Shown here in pieces: positions 34,203 to 43,925 of a DNA stretch of 64,000 bases (position 1 is its first letter; each line of letters opens with the position of its first letter). The stretch comes from Palsa-883 sp963847615. Its GTDB lineage: Bacteria; Pseudomonadota; Alphaproteobacteria; Acetobacterales; Acetobacteraceae. The position numbers and the translations under genes are program-made. The notes below the pieces were generated by a model. That model searched no databases. It worked only from the letters and a program-made list of their open reading frames with translations, and had not been told where the DNA came from. The stretch covers positions 1-64,000 of the forward strand of contig CAWKAN010000030.1 in the NCBI GenBank assembly GCA_963847615.1, read 5' to 3'.

Positions 34203-37200
34203 TCAGTAATCCACGTAGGACACGTTGGGGGGAACCACGTCGGGATCGGTCAGCGCGCCGGCCGGCGGGGGCGGCAGCGGGTTGGCAAGCAGGACCAGCG
34301 GCGTCAAACCGATCAGCGGCGGCGGCATGCCCGGCAGGAACGGGGAGAGCGTGCCGAGCACGGCCGTTTCGTTCTGCTGCTGCGACAGTGGACTGCCATG
34401 GCAGGAAGGCGTGCCGATCTGGCAGCCATTGAACAGATAAACCTGGCTGACGGCCGGCTGGATGAAACCGTACGCCGCCGCGCCAGGGCCGGCGACGCCG
34501 TTGATGGTGCCACTGAGGTCGGCGCTGCCGGGCTGGGAATACGTCACATTGAGCGCCCCGACATAGATGTTGCCGGCGGCAGTCCCGCCGCCCAGGTCAA
34601 GGATCAGCCAATTGCCGCCGCCCTGTAGCCCGAGCGATGGGTCGAACTGCGTGCTCTGGCTGGTGCTGATCTGCAACGTCGCCGGCCCGCCCGCCTGGCC
34701 GGACAGCGTGCTGCTGCCGATCTGGGTGAAGCTGGCGGCCTCGATGTAGGCGCCCGGCGCGCCATTGGACGGTTCCAGGGCCGCGACCAGTGGCCCGGGC
34801 GACCCCGGGTTGCTGCCGCCGGTGATGATCGAGGCACCGTCGCCGAGCGAGATCTGGCTGGCCAACGCGCGCAGCGTGATGTCGGCCGCATTCAGCACCG
34901 CACTCACCAGCAGGTCGGTGGCATCGTCGAGCAGGAAGCTGGTTCCGCTGACATCGGCAAGCACCGAGACCGCGTTGCTGGGGTTGTCCAGGGTGATCAC
35001 GCCACCGTCCGCGGCGAGGGTGTTGACGGTCAGCGGGCCGCCGGGCTCGCTGATCGGACCGTTCGCCAGCAGCAGCAGAGTCGTTGCATGGCCGGTCAGG
35101 TCGACCGCCCCGTCGATGGAGATCGACGCCGCCGAGGCGGCCGGGCTGGTGGCAAGGGCCGGCACGTCGGTGAAGCCGCCGACCACCAGCGTGCCGGTGT
35201 TGATGTCGCCGAGCAGGGTCGTGTCGATCAGCAGATGGCTGCCGGCGCTGCCCGCCAGACTGAGCGCGGTCGTGGCGGTGAACGGCGCCAGTTCGACCGA
35301 TCCGCCGGCGGCGGTGATGGTGCTGGGGGCGCTGCCCTCGGTGAGGTTGTCGGCGACCAGGGAGATGCGCGGGTTGCTGGCCGCCGTCGCGGTCAGCGTC
35401 GCGCCGAGCGCGTTCGAGCCGACCTGCAGCGTGCCGCCCGCCGCGGTCACTTCGAAGAACAGGTTGTTGCCACTCTGGCTGCCGGTCAGCACCAGCGTGG
35501 GGTCGTCGACCAGCACGATGTCGCCCACCGTCGCACGCAGGTTCGTGGCGACGCTGATCGCATTGTTGGCGTCCGGCAGGTTGATCGCCGTGCCGACCGC
35601 GGTGAGCGTGGGGACGGTCAGGATGTCGGCCGCGTTCTGCGAGACGGCGCCGCCGCTTTGCAGATCGAGCGTCGTGGCGATGCCGGTCAGGTCAACCGGG
35701 GCATCGAACGTGATCGCCCCGGCCGTCGTGGTTTCCGTGCCATTGATCGTCACGGCGCCGATGCGCAGCGTGCCGGTGCTCATTTTGGCAAGCGCGGATC
35801 CCGGGATCGTCAGGGTTCCGGCGGCGGCGGTGGCGAAGTCGATCCCGTTGTCCTGGGTCGCCGGCGCGATCTCGATGGTGCCGTCGGGCGCGGCGATCGA
35901 GGCGACCTTGCCGACCAGCAGCGTATCCGTCTGCAGCGTCACCCGCTGACCGGATGCCGCGGCAAGCGTTCCGGTGGTCTCCGGTCCGCCGACCACGGCC
36001 AGGCCGATCCCGACCGTACCGCCAGGACCCGAAAGCAGGTTCACCGAACCGCCGGTGGAGGTGACGTCCCCGCCCAGCACCGCGATCAGCGGCGATGACT
36101 GCGCCGTGGGCGGTGGGCTCAACGGCCCGGCGCCGCCGGTCGCCAGGGTGATGTCGCCGGAGGCGGTGATCGAGCCGTTCACGGTGATCGTGCCGCCGGC
36201 CTCCAGCACCACGCTCTGATACACACCGCCGGACAGGTTGACGGGGCCGGTCACCGTGAGCGGTACGGAATCAACCAGGAGGAAGCTCTGGTATCCGTCG
36301 TAGACGGTGACCGGGCCAAGCGAGTCGATCGCATTTTGGGTGCCCAGCAGCGACATCCCTCCAAGGCTGCCGCCTCCGCCGGTCTGCAGGGTCGCTGCCG
36401 TGATGATGCTCGTGCTGGCCTCGGACACCGCCCCGCCGAACGTCATCAGATTGACCACCGACCCCGCTCCGCCTACCGATGCGTTGCCGGTCAGCGTGAT
36501 CGCCTCGGCTTGCAGGGAGATCGTCGGGCCGGTCAGTGCGGCGCCGGTGACAAGCGCCAGATTGCCGAGGCCGGATCCGGCGAACAGCGTCCCCCCGGAA
36601 CCGATGCTGCCCGACACGGTGATCGCATTCCCTGAGCCTGTTCCGATGACGTCCAGCCCCACGTCCCCCGTCGCCGTCAGCGGACCGGTGACGGCCAGGG
36701 TGCCGGTGTCTTCGAGCGAGAAGTAGTTGGTCGTACCACCGGTCACCGCAAACGAACCGACGCTCGTCACCGTGTTGCCGTTGCCCAACAGCACCGGGCC
36801 CGCCACGTTGCCCTGCAACGTCGCGGCGATGATCACGCTGGAATTGTACTCGGTGACCCCCGCGCCGCCCGCCGTCAGATCGACCACGGCGTCGTACTGC
36901 CCGACCGACGCATTGCCGATCAGGGCAATCCCGCCCGATCCGCTGTCCAGGTCGATGGTTTGACCGGTCAGCACCGCGCCGCTGTTCAGCGAAATTCCGC
37001 CGCTGCCGGAGGACAGCTTCACCGTGCCGGCGCTCGTGCTGACGGTGTCGCTCAGTGTCAGGCCGCCGGCCGCGTTGAAACCGGTGATCGTGCTGTCGCC
37101 GGCCGACAGGGTGATGTTGCCGCTGGTGGTGATCGCGCCCCCGGCCTGGACCACCAGGTTGTTGCCGGCCTGCAGGGTCAGCGCCTGGCCGGACGTCGTC

Positions 37201-38801
37201 AGGTCGATCGGCGCGGAGACCGTCAGGTTGGTGATCGCCTGCAGCACGATGTTACCGGTCAGCAACTCGATCGCGCCGTTCGACACCTGGTCATTCGTCG
37301 TGTCCGCCACGGTCGCCAGCAGCGTGCCGGTGCCGGCGATCAGGTTGGTGTCCTGGTCGCCGCTGCCGTTCGATCCGGCGACGATCGTCAAATTCGCCGG
37401 ATCGAGCAGGATCGTGCCGAGGTTGCCGAGCGGCGCCGAGACATCGACCGACCCGGTCAGCGCGAAGCCCTGCTCGCCCGAGGTCTCGACGAACCCGCCG
37501 TCGCCGCCCTGCGGCCCGCCCTTGGCGGAGATCGTGCCGGCCATGTTCGTGGCCTGGCTCGACAGCACGGTGACCCGCCCGCCGTTGCCCGTGGCCGTGG
37601 CATTGGCGGCGATGCTGGCGCCCTGGGCAATCTGCACCGTGCCCGCGGTCAGCGCCGATGCGGTCCCCGGCCCGCCCTTGGCCCGCGCCAGCGTCGTGCC
37701 GATCGCCACCGTGCCGCCGCCCGCCGGGCCGGACGCGCTGATCCGCGACCCCGCCGCCAGCGTCACCCCCTGGCTCGCGTCAACCTGCACCTGACCGCCG
37801 GTGCTGCCCGCCGCGCTGCCCGCCGCCGAGACCTCCCCGGTCAGCACGATCGAGCCGCCCAGCCCGCCCAGCACGATCGTGCCGGTCTTCGCGCCCACGC
37901 TGTTCGCCGTGATCGTGCCGCCCGCCTGCACCAGGGTCTGCACCAGCCCGTCCGCCTCGCGCGCGGTGAGCTGCACCGTCCCGCCGTCCGCCCGGATCAC
38001 CCCGCTGTTGGTCACCAGCGCCGTCACCGGCTTGCCGTCCGGCCCGATCGGCGCCTGCGTCACCTCGTTGGTCACATCCAGCGACACCAGCCCGTCGCCA
38101 TACAGGTCCAGCGTCGCCGTGTTAGCCCCGGCCAGCACCACATGGCCCAGCTTCGCGGTGATCACCCCCGAATTCGCCACCTGCGGCGCCACCAGCGCCG
38201 CCAGGCCCGCCTGCGTCACCGTCAGCGTTCCCTGGTTCACCACCGCCGCGTTCGGCTGCGCCGGCTGGTCGAACACCAGCTTGCCGGCCATGAAGTTGGC
38301 GTCGCTCATCCCCGCCGCCGAGACGATCAGCCCGGCGCTGTTCACCTGCGCCCCCTGGTAGAAGATCACCCCGGACTGGTTGATCAGGATGATCTGCCCG
38401 TTGGCGTCGATCCGCCCGGCGATCTGCGACGGGTTCGGACCGATCACCCGGTTCAGCGCCATCGCCGACGACGACGGCTGCACGAAATCCACCGTCTGCT
38501 GCGCGCCGACATCGAAACTCTGCCAGTTGATCGCCGCAAGCTGGCTGCTCTGGGTGATCGTCGTCGTGCTCGGGCTGCTACCGATCGTCGCACTGCCCGC
38601 CGTGACCACGCCCCCGCTCGGGCGCGCGTTCGGCGCCGGCTGCGCCCGGCCGGGCGTTGCTAGGAGAAGCGCCGCGCTGGCCTGCAGCGCCGTGCCGAGC
38701 AGCAGCGCGGACCGCCGGCGCCGCACCGCGCCAAGCAGCCTGACCGGTTCCTGCCCGACCGGTTCCTGCCTCTCCTGGATACGCCGACGTCCGTGCGCCA
38801 T
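34203..38801 (-). CDS. Filamentous haemagglutinin-like exoprotein (TpsA)
   Basis: A protein of 1532 residues with a long signal peptide (RRSALLLGTALQASAALLLA, then PGRAQ near residue 54). The TPS domain follows: INWQSFDVGAQQTVDFVQPS near residue 90, ALNRVIGPNPSQIAGRIDAN, and INQSGVIFYQGAQVNSAGL. The usual NPNGI motif is here NQSGV. From about 250 onward it is a repetitive, glycine-, serine- and threonine-rich beta-helix with many DLTG and AAGGT-type repeats. Such proteins are exported by a TpsB pore and act as adhesins or toxins; no toxin domain is visible at the end (PPNVSYVDY). The CHAT gene follows at two bases. Confidence 0.9.
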   Translation of the reverse strand: MAHGRRRIQERQEPVGQEPVRLLGAVRRRRSALLLGTALQASAALLLATPGRAQPAPNARPSGGVVTAGSATIGSSPSTTTITQSSQLAAINWQSFDVGAQQTVDFVQPSSSAMALNRVIGPNPSQIAGRIDANGQIILINQSGVIFYQGAQVNSAGLIVSAAGMSDANFMAGKLVFDQPAQPNAAVVNQGTLTVTQAGLAALVAPQVANSGVITAKLGHVVLAGANTATLDLYGDGLVSLDVTNEVTQAPIGPDGKPVTALVTNSGVIRADGGTVQLTAREADGLVQTLVQAGGTITANSVGAKTGTIVLGGLGGSIVLTGEVSAAGSAAGSTGGQVQVDASQGVTLAAGSRISASGPAGGGTVAIGTTLARAKGGPGTASALTAGTVQIAQGASIAANATATGNGGRVTVLSSQATNMAGTISAKGGPQGGDGGFVETSGEQGFALTGSVDVSAPLGNLGTILLDPANLTIVAGSNGSGDQDTNLIAGTGTLLATVADTTNDQVSNGAIELLTGNIVLQAITNLTVSAPIDLTTSGQALTLQAGNNLVVQAGGAITTSGNITLSAGDSTITGFNAAGGLTLSDTVSTSAGTVKLSSGSGGISLNSGAVLTGQTIDLDSGSGGIALIGNASVGQYDAVVDLTAGGAGVTEYNSSVIIAATLQGNVAGPVLLGNGNTVTSVGSFAVTGGTTNYFSLEDTGTLAVTGPLTATGDVGLDVIGTGSGNAITVSGSIGSGGTLFAGSGLGNLALVTGAALTGPTISLQAEAITLTGNASVGGAGSVVNLMTFGGAVSEASTSIITAATLQTGGGGSLGGMSLLGTQNAIDSLGPVTVYDGYQSFLLVDSVPLTVTGPVNLSGGVYQSVVLEAGGTITVNGSITASGDITLATGGAGPLSPPPTAQSSPLIAVLGGDVTSTGGSVNLLSGPGGTVGIGLAVVGGPETTGTLAAASGQRVTLQTDTLLVGKVASIAAPDGTIEIAPATQDNGIDFATAAAGTLTIPGSALAKMSTGTLRIGAVTINGTETTTAGAITFDAPVDLTGIATTLDLQSGGAVSQNAADILTVPTLTAVGTAINLPDANNAISVATNLRATVGDIVLVDDPTLVLTGSQSGNNLFFEVTAAGGTLQVGSNALGATLTATAASNPRISLVADNLTEGSAPSTITAAGGSVELAPFTATTALSLAGSAGSHLLIDTTLLGDINTGTLVVGGFTDVPALATSPAASAASISIDGAVDLTGHATTLLLLANGPISEPGGPLTVNTLAADGGVITLDNPSNAVSVLADVSGTSFLLDDATDLLVSAVLNAADITLRALASQISLGDGASIITGGSNPGSPGPLVAALEPSNGAPGAYIEAASFTQIGSSTLSGQAGGPATLQISTSQSTQFDPSLGLQGGGNWLILDLGGGTAAGNIYVGALNVTYSQPGSADLSGTINGVAGPGAAAYGFIQPAVSQVYLFNGCQIGTPSCHGSPLSQQQNETAVLGTLSPFLPGMPPPLIGLTPLVLLANPLPPPPAGALTDPDVVPPNVSYVDY

Positions 38802-38859
38802 CCAATCATCCTCCGTGTCGGCCGGGTTGGCGCCGCGGGGTGAGACCCCGCGGCCTCGG

Positions 38860-40649
38860 TCAGTACCCGCGCCAGCACCCGCCAGTAGAACGCCCCGCCA
38901 TACAGGGGCGAGACGCCCGGTCCGTCACCCGTCGGGTAGCGGTCGAACCGCGCCAGCCCCTCGAGATCCAGCTCCACGCGCGACGTGACCTGCATGCGCA
39001 TCCCACCGCCGGCGGAACTGACATGCAGGCCCGGATCGTACGACTGGTTGTTCCAGGTCTGGCCCCAGTCGTAGAAAAGGTAGAATTGCGTCGAACAGGT
39101 CCGACGGCAGGTGCAGCGTGTGAAAGTCAAGCGAGGTGTTGAGCTGCAGTTCGGCGGTGGCGGCGAGCGCGTTGTCGCCGGTGACCTGGCCCGAATAGTA
39201 GCCGCGGGTGTATTGCATGCCGCCCAGGTAGAACTCCTCCGACAGCGGCAGCACGTCGCGGCTCACCTGGCCGGCCAGCAGGCCCATCAGCGCCACCGAC
39301 GCGTCCCGCCACGGGCTGAACAAGGTCTGGGTGCGGCTGAGCTGGAAGTCGAACTTGGCGAAGTTGGTCCGTTCGCCCAGGCGCGGCGCGTTCGGATCGC
39401 CGTTGGCCGAGGCGCCGAGGATCGGCAGGCCCTTGGAAAGTCGGATCGAGACGGCATTGAGCGCCGACCGCTCGGCGCCCAGCAGCAGGTCCGACAGGGC
39501 GTAGTCGGCGCCCAGTCGCACCACACGCAGCAAGTCGTAGCTGCTCATGATCGAAGGGGAGCCGAGATCCACGACCGATTGGATGCCGTCGAAGGCAAGC
39601 CGCAGGTTCAGCGTCTGCTGGCGGGCGCGGATCAGCGGATAGCTCAACTGTCCGCCGAACACCGTTGTGGTGCCCTTGTAATCCTGCAGCGCGAGAGGGC
39701 CGGTCGGCAGGCTTGCGCCGGAGCCGCCATAGACGCGCAGCTTGAGGCCCGAGGCACCGAGGAACACCTCGGTGGCGGCCTGGCCGAAGGTCTCGCTGTT
39801 GGGGAAGGTGTGATAGAGCGAGATCTCGGTCTTCTCGCCGAACTCGCTGAAGCTGTTGAAGTCGACGACGCCGAGCGCCTCGATCGGTCCGGTGTTGACG
39901 AAGGCACGGTTGTCCACGGTGGCGAGGCCCGATACCGCCTGGCGGCTGACCTGGGCGATCAGGTTGAGCGCGCCGGGGTCGTCCGCCGAGGGCTGCAGCA
40001 CCGCGTGCAGCTTCACCCCGGGGACGTCCTGCGCCAGCAGCAGGTAGCGCTCCAGCGTCGCCGAATCGATCGGCTGCTGTTCGGTCAGGCGGTTCAGGAA
40101 GCGCAGGACCTGCGTGCCGGCCGGGCCGATATTGCCGTCGAGCTTGACGCTGGCGATGCGCCCTTCGGTGACGATGAAGCGCAACCGGCCGCTGGGAACA
40201 TCGAAGTTCACCGAGACGGCGGACAGCACGTAGCCGTCCGCGCGGTAGTGCTGCAGGATCGCGAGGCGGGCGGCGTCGATCCGCGGCAGCGGGGTCGCCG
40301 GGCCCACCAGCCCATCGGTCAGCGGCGAGAGCGCCGACATCGGATAGGCGGTGACGCCTTCGATCGAGACCGACGTGACCCGCACCGGCTGGTTCGGCAC
40401 CTCGGTGCTCGGCGCGGGCGGGGGCGCCAGCGGTGCGCCGGGCGAGACGGACGGCGGTGCCGGGGGCAGGATGCGCGGGATCGGCGAGCCCTGCGGCACC
40501 GTCGGGGGCGGAGCTTGCGCGTGGACCGGAGCCGGCGCGGCAGCCGCCGCGAACAGCATGCCAGCGCCGATCAGCCGCGGCCACCAGCCGGCCGGGCCGA
40601 TCGCGGCGGGCATTGGGTGCGTCTCTTCCCGGACGTTGCGAGTCCGCAC
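38860..40649 (-). CDS. Two-partner secretion outer-membrane pore TpsB (ShlB/FhaC family), frameshifted near the end
   Basis: About 595 residues once joined. A signal peptide (MLFAAAAAPAPVHAQ, preceded by a short extension) is followed by a proline-rich stretch and POTRA domains (VTSVSIEGVTAYPMSALSPL, then ILQHYRADGYVLSAVSVNFD). The beta-barrel includes TEISLYHTFPNSETFG and SLDFHTLHLPSDLFDA. Near 39085 the frame breaks; it resumes as QFYLFYDWGQTWNNQ and GGAFYWRVLARV at the barrel end. The stop of that frame is also missing, the nearest TGA being one frame off at 38860. It exports the TpsA encoded next. The start at 40649 is uncertain; MPAAIGPAGW a little further in is an alternative. Confidence 0.85.
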
Positions 40650-41198
40650 AATCTACCCCCCGAGGCGCCCCAATCGTTCGGCGCAGCGTGGCAGATCATG
40701 CCGGCGGACACAACGACGAGATAGCGTCTTCGCGCGATGGTCGGACGAAGGAACTGCGTGGCAACCCGCTGGCCTGATGAGTCTTTGGTGGTTCTCTCGG
40801 TCGATTCGCGGAGGGCGGCGAGGGATCGCGTCGCAGCGGGCCGCGAGGCATTGGGCGAGACGGCTGGATTTTTGCAATATTTCATAGGGACGTGCCGGCC
40901 CCGCGCGCGCGAGCGGGGGCGCCCCGGCAGCCCGCCCGGTACAGACGGCTGCCTGGGGTTTTTACCCCTCGTGCCAGGCGTGCCGCCACCCACGGTTTTG
41001 AATGGCGACCCGGGGCGGGCGAAGCGATTCGAACCCTCGACCCCGGCCTTGACAAGCTTGCCATGCGCTCCGGCTCTTTCGGTTCGGTAAAGCGGGCTGC
41101 ACGCCCTTGGCCTTGCATCCTGCCGGCGATTGCCCTGGCGCCAACCCGCGGCAAGCCGCACAATGCGGCGCAACGAACGCGTGTCGGGGAGCACGTCC
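40650..41198. other. Spacer between divergent tpsB and the acyl-CoA synthetase gene
   Basis: Contains the tRNA-Gly-like remnant at 41015-41064 and GC-rich inverted repeats near 40900-40960. Promoters for both flanking genes should lie here, but I cannot place them. Confidence 0.4.
41015..41064 (-). other. Remnant of the 3' half of a tRNA-Gly
   Basis: The minus strand reads GGCAAGCTTGTCAAGGCCG, then GGGTCGAGGGTTCGAATCGC and TTCGCCCGC, which lines up with the anticodon-to-acceptor half of tRNA-Gly(GCC). The T-stem and anticodon stem are broken, the anticodon is changed (GTC) and there is no proper 5' half. Pieces like this often mark an old integration site. Confidence 0.45.
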
Positions 41199-42893
41199 AT
41201 GTCCGTATCGACCGCAAGCTATGCGCACGGTGCCAGCGATGTCCCGCTGATCGGCGAGACGATCGGCGCCAGCTTCGATCGCACGGTGGCCGCCTGGGGC
41301 GACCGTCCGGGGCTGATCGTCCGCCAGCAGGGCCTTCGCTGGAGCTACCGCGAGTTGGGCGCGCGGGTTGACGCGTTCGCCGCCGGCCTGGTTGCGCTGG
41401 GGCTGCAACCGGGCGAGCGCATCAGCATTTGGTCGCCCAACAACGCCGAGTGGGTGGTGACGCAGTTCGCCACCGCCAAGGCCGGGCTGATCCTGGTGAA
41501 CATCAACCCGGCCTATCGGTTGGCCGAGCTGGAGTACGCGCTGAACAAGGTGGGATGCCGCGCGGTGATCACCGCGACGGCGTTCAAGACCTCGGACTAT
41601 GTCGGCATGCTGAACACGTTGGCGCCGGAGCTGGCCTCGGCGCAGCCGGGCCGGCTGACGGCGGCGAAGCTGCCGAAGCTGGAGATGGCGATCCAGATCG
41701 GGCCGGACACCGCGCCCGGGTTCGTCGGCTTCGACAGCATCTACGGCATGGGTGCCGCGTCGCATCGCGCGCATTTGGCCGTGCTGGCGCCGCAGCTGCA
41801 ATTCGACGAGCCGATCAATATTCAGTTCACCTCGGGTACGACAGGCGCGCCCAAGGGGGCGACCCTGACGCACCACAACATCCTCAACAACGGCTTCTTC
41901 ATCGGCGAGGCGATGCAGCTGACGGCGCAGGACAAACTGTGCATCCCGGTGCCGCTGTATCATTGCTTCGGCATGGTGCTGGGCAACCTGGCCTGCACCA
42001 CGCACGGCGCGGCGATGGTCTATCCGGGCGAAGGGTTTGACCCGCTGGCGACGTTGCAGACGGTCGCCGAGGAGCGCTGCACCGGGCTGCACGGGGTGCC
42101 GACGATGTTCATCGCCCAGTTGGAGCATCCCGCGTTCGCCGGCTTCGACCTGTCGTCGCTGCGCACCGGCATCATGGCCGGCGCGCCGTGTCCGATCGAG
42201 GTGATGCGCCGCTGCATGGCGCAGATGCACCTGTCGGAGATCACCATTGCCTACGGCATGACCGAAACCAGCCCGGTCAGCACGCAGACCACGACGGACG
42301 ATCCGGTGGCGCGGCGCACCAGCACGGTCGGGCGCGTCCACCCGCACGTGGAGGTGAAGATCATCGACGCCGAGGGCCGGATCGTGCCGCGCGGCTCGGC
42401 GGGCGAACTGTGCACGCGCGGCTACTCGGTGATGCTCGGCTACTGGGACGATCCAGAGCGCAGCGCCCAGGCGATCGACGCGGCGCGCTGGATGCACACC
42501 GGCGATCTGGCGACGATGGACGCCGAGGGGTACGTCAACATCGTCGGGCGCATCAAGGACATGGTGATCCGTGGCGGGGAGAATATCTACCCGCGCGAGA
42601 TCGAGGAATTTTTGTATCGCCATCCGAAGATCCAGGACGTGCAGGTGTTCGGCATCCCGGACCCGCGCTTCGGCGAGGAATTGTGCGCCTGGATCAAGCT
42701 CCGTGCCGGCGAGACCTTGACCGCCGATGAGGTGCGCGCGTTCTGCCGCGACCAGATCGCGCACTACAAGGTGCCGCGGCACATTCGTTTCGTCAACGAA
42801 TTTCCGATGACGGTGACCGGCAAGATGCAGAAATTCATCATGCGCGAGCGGATGGCCGCGGAGCTGGGCCTGCACGACGCGGCGACCGCGTAG
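41199..42893 (+). CDS. Fatty-acyl-CoA synthetase (AMP-binding family)
   Basis: A protein of 564 residues. The AMP-binding P-loop is IQFTSGTTGAPKGATLTHHN near residue 210. It is followed by VPLYHCFGMVLGNLAC, AYGMTETSPVS and WMHTGDLATMDAEGYVNIVG. The hinge and catalytic lysine regions are GRIKDMVIRGGENIYPREIE and PMTVTGKMQKF. It would activate a fatty acid to its adenylate and then the CoA thioester; chain length is not predictable. ATG at 41199 is chosen, because upstream codons show no conservation. No operon partner is evident. Confidence 0.9.
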   Translation: MSVSTASYAHGASDVPLIGETIGASFDRTVAAWGDRPGLIVRQQGLRWSYRELGARVDAFAAGLVALGLQPGERISIWSPNNAEWVVTQFATAKAGLILVNINPAYRLAELEYALNKVGCRAVITATAFKTSDYVGMLNTLAPELASAQPGRLTAAKLPKLEMAIQIGPDTAPGFVGFDSIYGMGAASHRAHLAVLAPQLQFDEPINIQFTSGTTGAPKGATLTHHNILNNGFFIGEAMQLTAQDKLCIPVPLYHCFGMVLGNLACTTHGAAMVYPGEGFDPLATLQTVAEERCTGLHGVPTMFIAQLEHPAFAGFDLSSLRTGIMAGAPCPIEVMRRCMAQMHLSEITIAYGMTETSPVSTQTTTDDPVARRTSTVGRVHPHVEVKIIDAEGRIVPRGSAGELCTRGYSVMLGYWDDPERSAQAIDAARWMHTGDLATMDAEGYVNIVGRIKDMVIRGGENIYPREIEEFLYRHPKIQDVQVFGIPDPRFGEELCAWIKLRAGETLTADEVRAFCRDQIAHYKVPRHIRFVNEFPMTVTGKMQKFIMRERMAAELGLHDAATA

Positions 42894-43190
42894 CGACGAT
42901 CCTGCGGCGTTGCCGGCTGCGCCCCGCGCTGCGCGATAAAGCGACGGATACGCTTCTGGCAACGCAAGCCGGAAAGCCCCAGGGACGACCGCCACGCCAA
43001 CGCCGACGCCAAATCAGGCCCCCGATGGGCCGCGCCACGCCTCCGCAACCGCAAAATCCGCGATGCACCTTCCGGTCCCGCCGTCTATGACGGACAATGC
43101 GTGACCGCCCCACGTCATCGAAGTCTCCCGGCCTGCCGCCGCCCCCAGCCCGCCTCCCCCGCCGGAGCGCCCCGTCTCCAGGACCCAACC
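42894..43190. other. Spacer before rpe
   Basis: GC-rich, about 300 bases. I see no gene or repeat of note. Confidence 0.4.
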
Positions 43191-43925
43191 ATGGCGCACA
43201 CCCCAGGACGCCATCTGACCATCGCCCCGAGCCTGCTGGCCGCCGACTTCGCCCGGCTGAAGGACGAGGTGCGGGCGATCGAGGCCGCCGGCGCCGACTG
43301 GCTGCACCTCGACGTGATGGACGGGCATTTCGTGCCCAACCTCAGCTTCGGCCCGCTGATCCTGCAGGCGCTGCGCCCGCACACCGCCCTGAAATTCGAC
43401 GTGCACCTGATGATCAGCCCGGTCAACCCCTACATCGCCGCCTTCGCCGCGGCCGGGGCCGACCATATCAGCCTGCACCCCGAGGCCGGGCCCCACCCGC
43501 ACCGCTCGTTGCAGCTCATCCGCTCGCTCGGCAAGCGGGCCGGTGTTGTGCTCACGCCGGGCACCCCGATCGAAACCGTTGCCTGGCTGCTCGAACTGGC
43601 CGACATCGTCCTGGTGATGACAGTCAATCCCGGATTCGGCGGCCAGGCCTTCCTGGCCTCGCAACTCGGCAAGATCGCCGCGCTGCGGCGGCAGCTCGAC
43701 GCCATGGACCGTGGCATCGCGCTGGCGGTGGACGGCGGCATCGGCCCCGACACCGCCCGGCTGGCGGTCCAGGCCGGCGCCGACACGCTGATCGCCGGCA
43801 CCGCGGTGTTCGCCGCCGCCGACTATGCCGCCGCGATCGCCGCGCTGCGCGCGGCTGGCACGACGGAAGCGCCAAGCGCGGTTGCTCAGACAGCCGCGCC
43901 AAGCGCGGCGGGGAACCTTGGATGA
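43191..43925 (+). CDS. rpe: Ribulose-phosphate 3-epimerase
   Basis: A protein of 244 residues. It has IAPSLLAADFARLKDEVRAI, the catalytic and metal-binding WLHLDVMDGHFVPNLSFGP, FDVHLMISPVNPYI, VLVMTVNPGFGGQAF and the phosphate-binding VDGGIGPDTA and GADTLIAGTAVF. It interconverts D-ribulose 5-phosphate and D-xylulose 5-phosphate in the pentose phosphate pathway. The C-terminal 25 residues (TTEAPSAVAQTAAPSAAG) are an unconserved low-complexity tail that duplicates a short repeat (CAAGCGCGG). It overlaps the next gene by 4 bases (ATGA). Confidence 0.95.
   Translation: MAHTPGRHLTIAPSLLAADFARLKDEVRAIEAAGADWLHLDVMDGHFVPNLSFGPLILQALRPHTALKFDVHLMISPVNPYIAAFAAAGADHISLHPEAGPHPHRSLQLIRSLGKRAGVVLTPGTPIETVAWLLELADIVLVMTVNPGFGGQAFLASQLGKIAALRRQLDAMDRGIALAVDGGIGPDTARLAVQAGADTLIAGTAVFAAADYAAAIAALRAAGTTEAPSAVAQTAAPSAAGNLG

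Noticed and set aside
41015..41070. Intact tRNA gene suggested by GGTTCGAATC
   Set aside because: The T-stem and anticodon stem do not pair and no 5' half with matching acceptor stem is present; kept only as a remnant.
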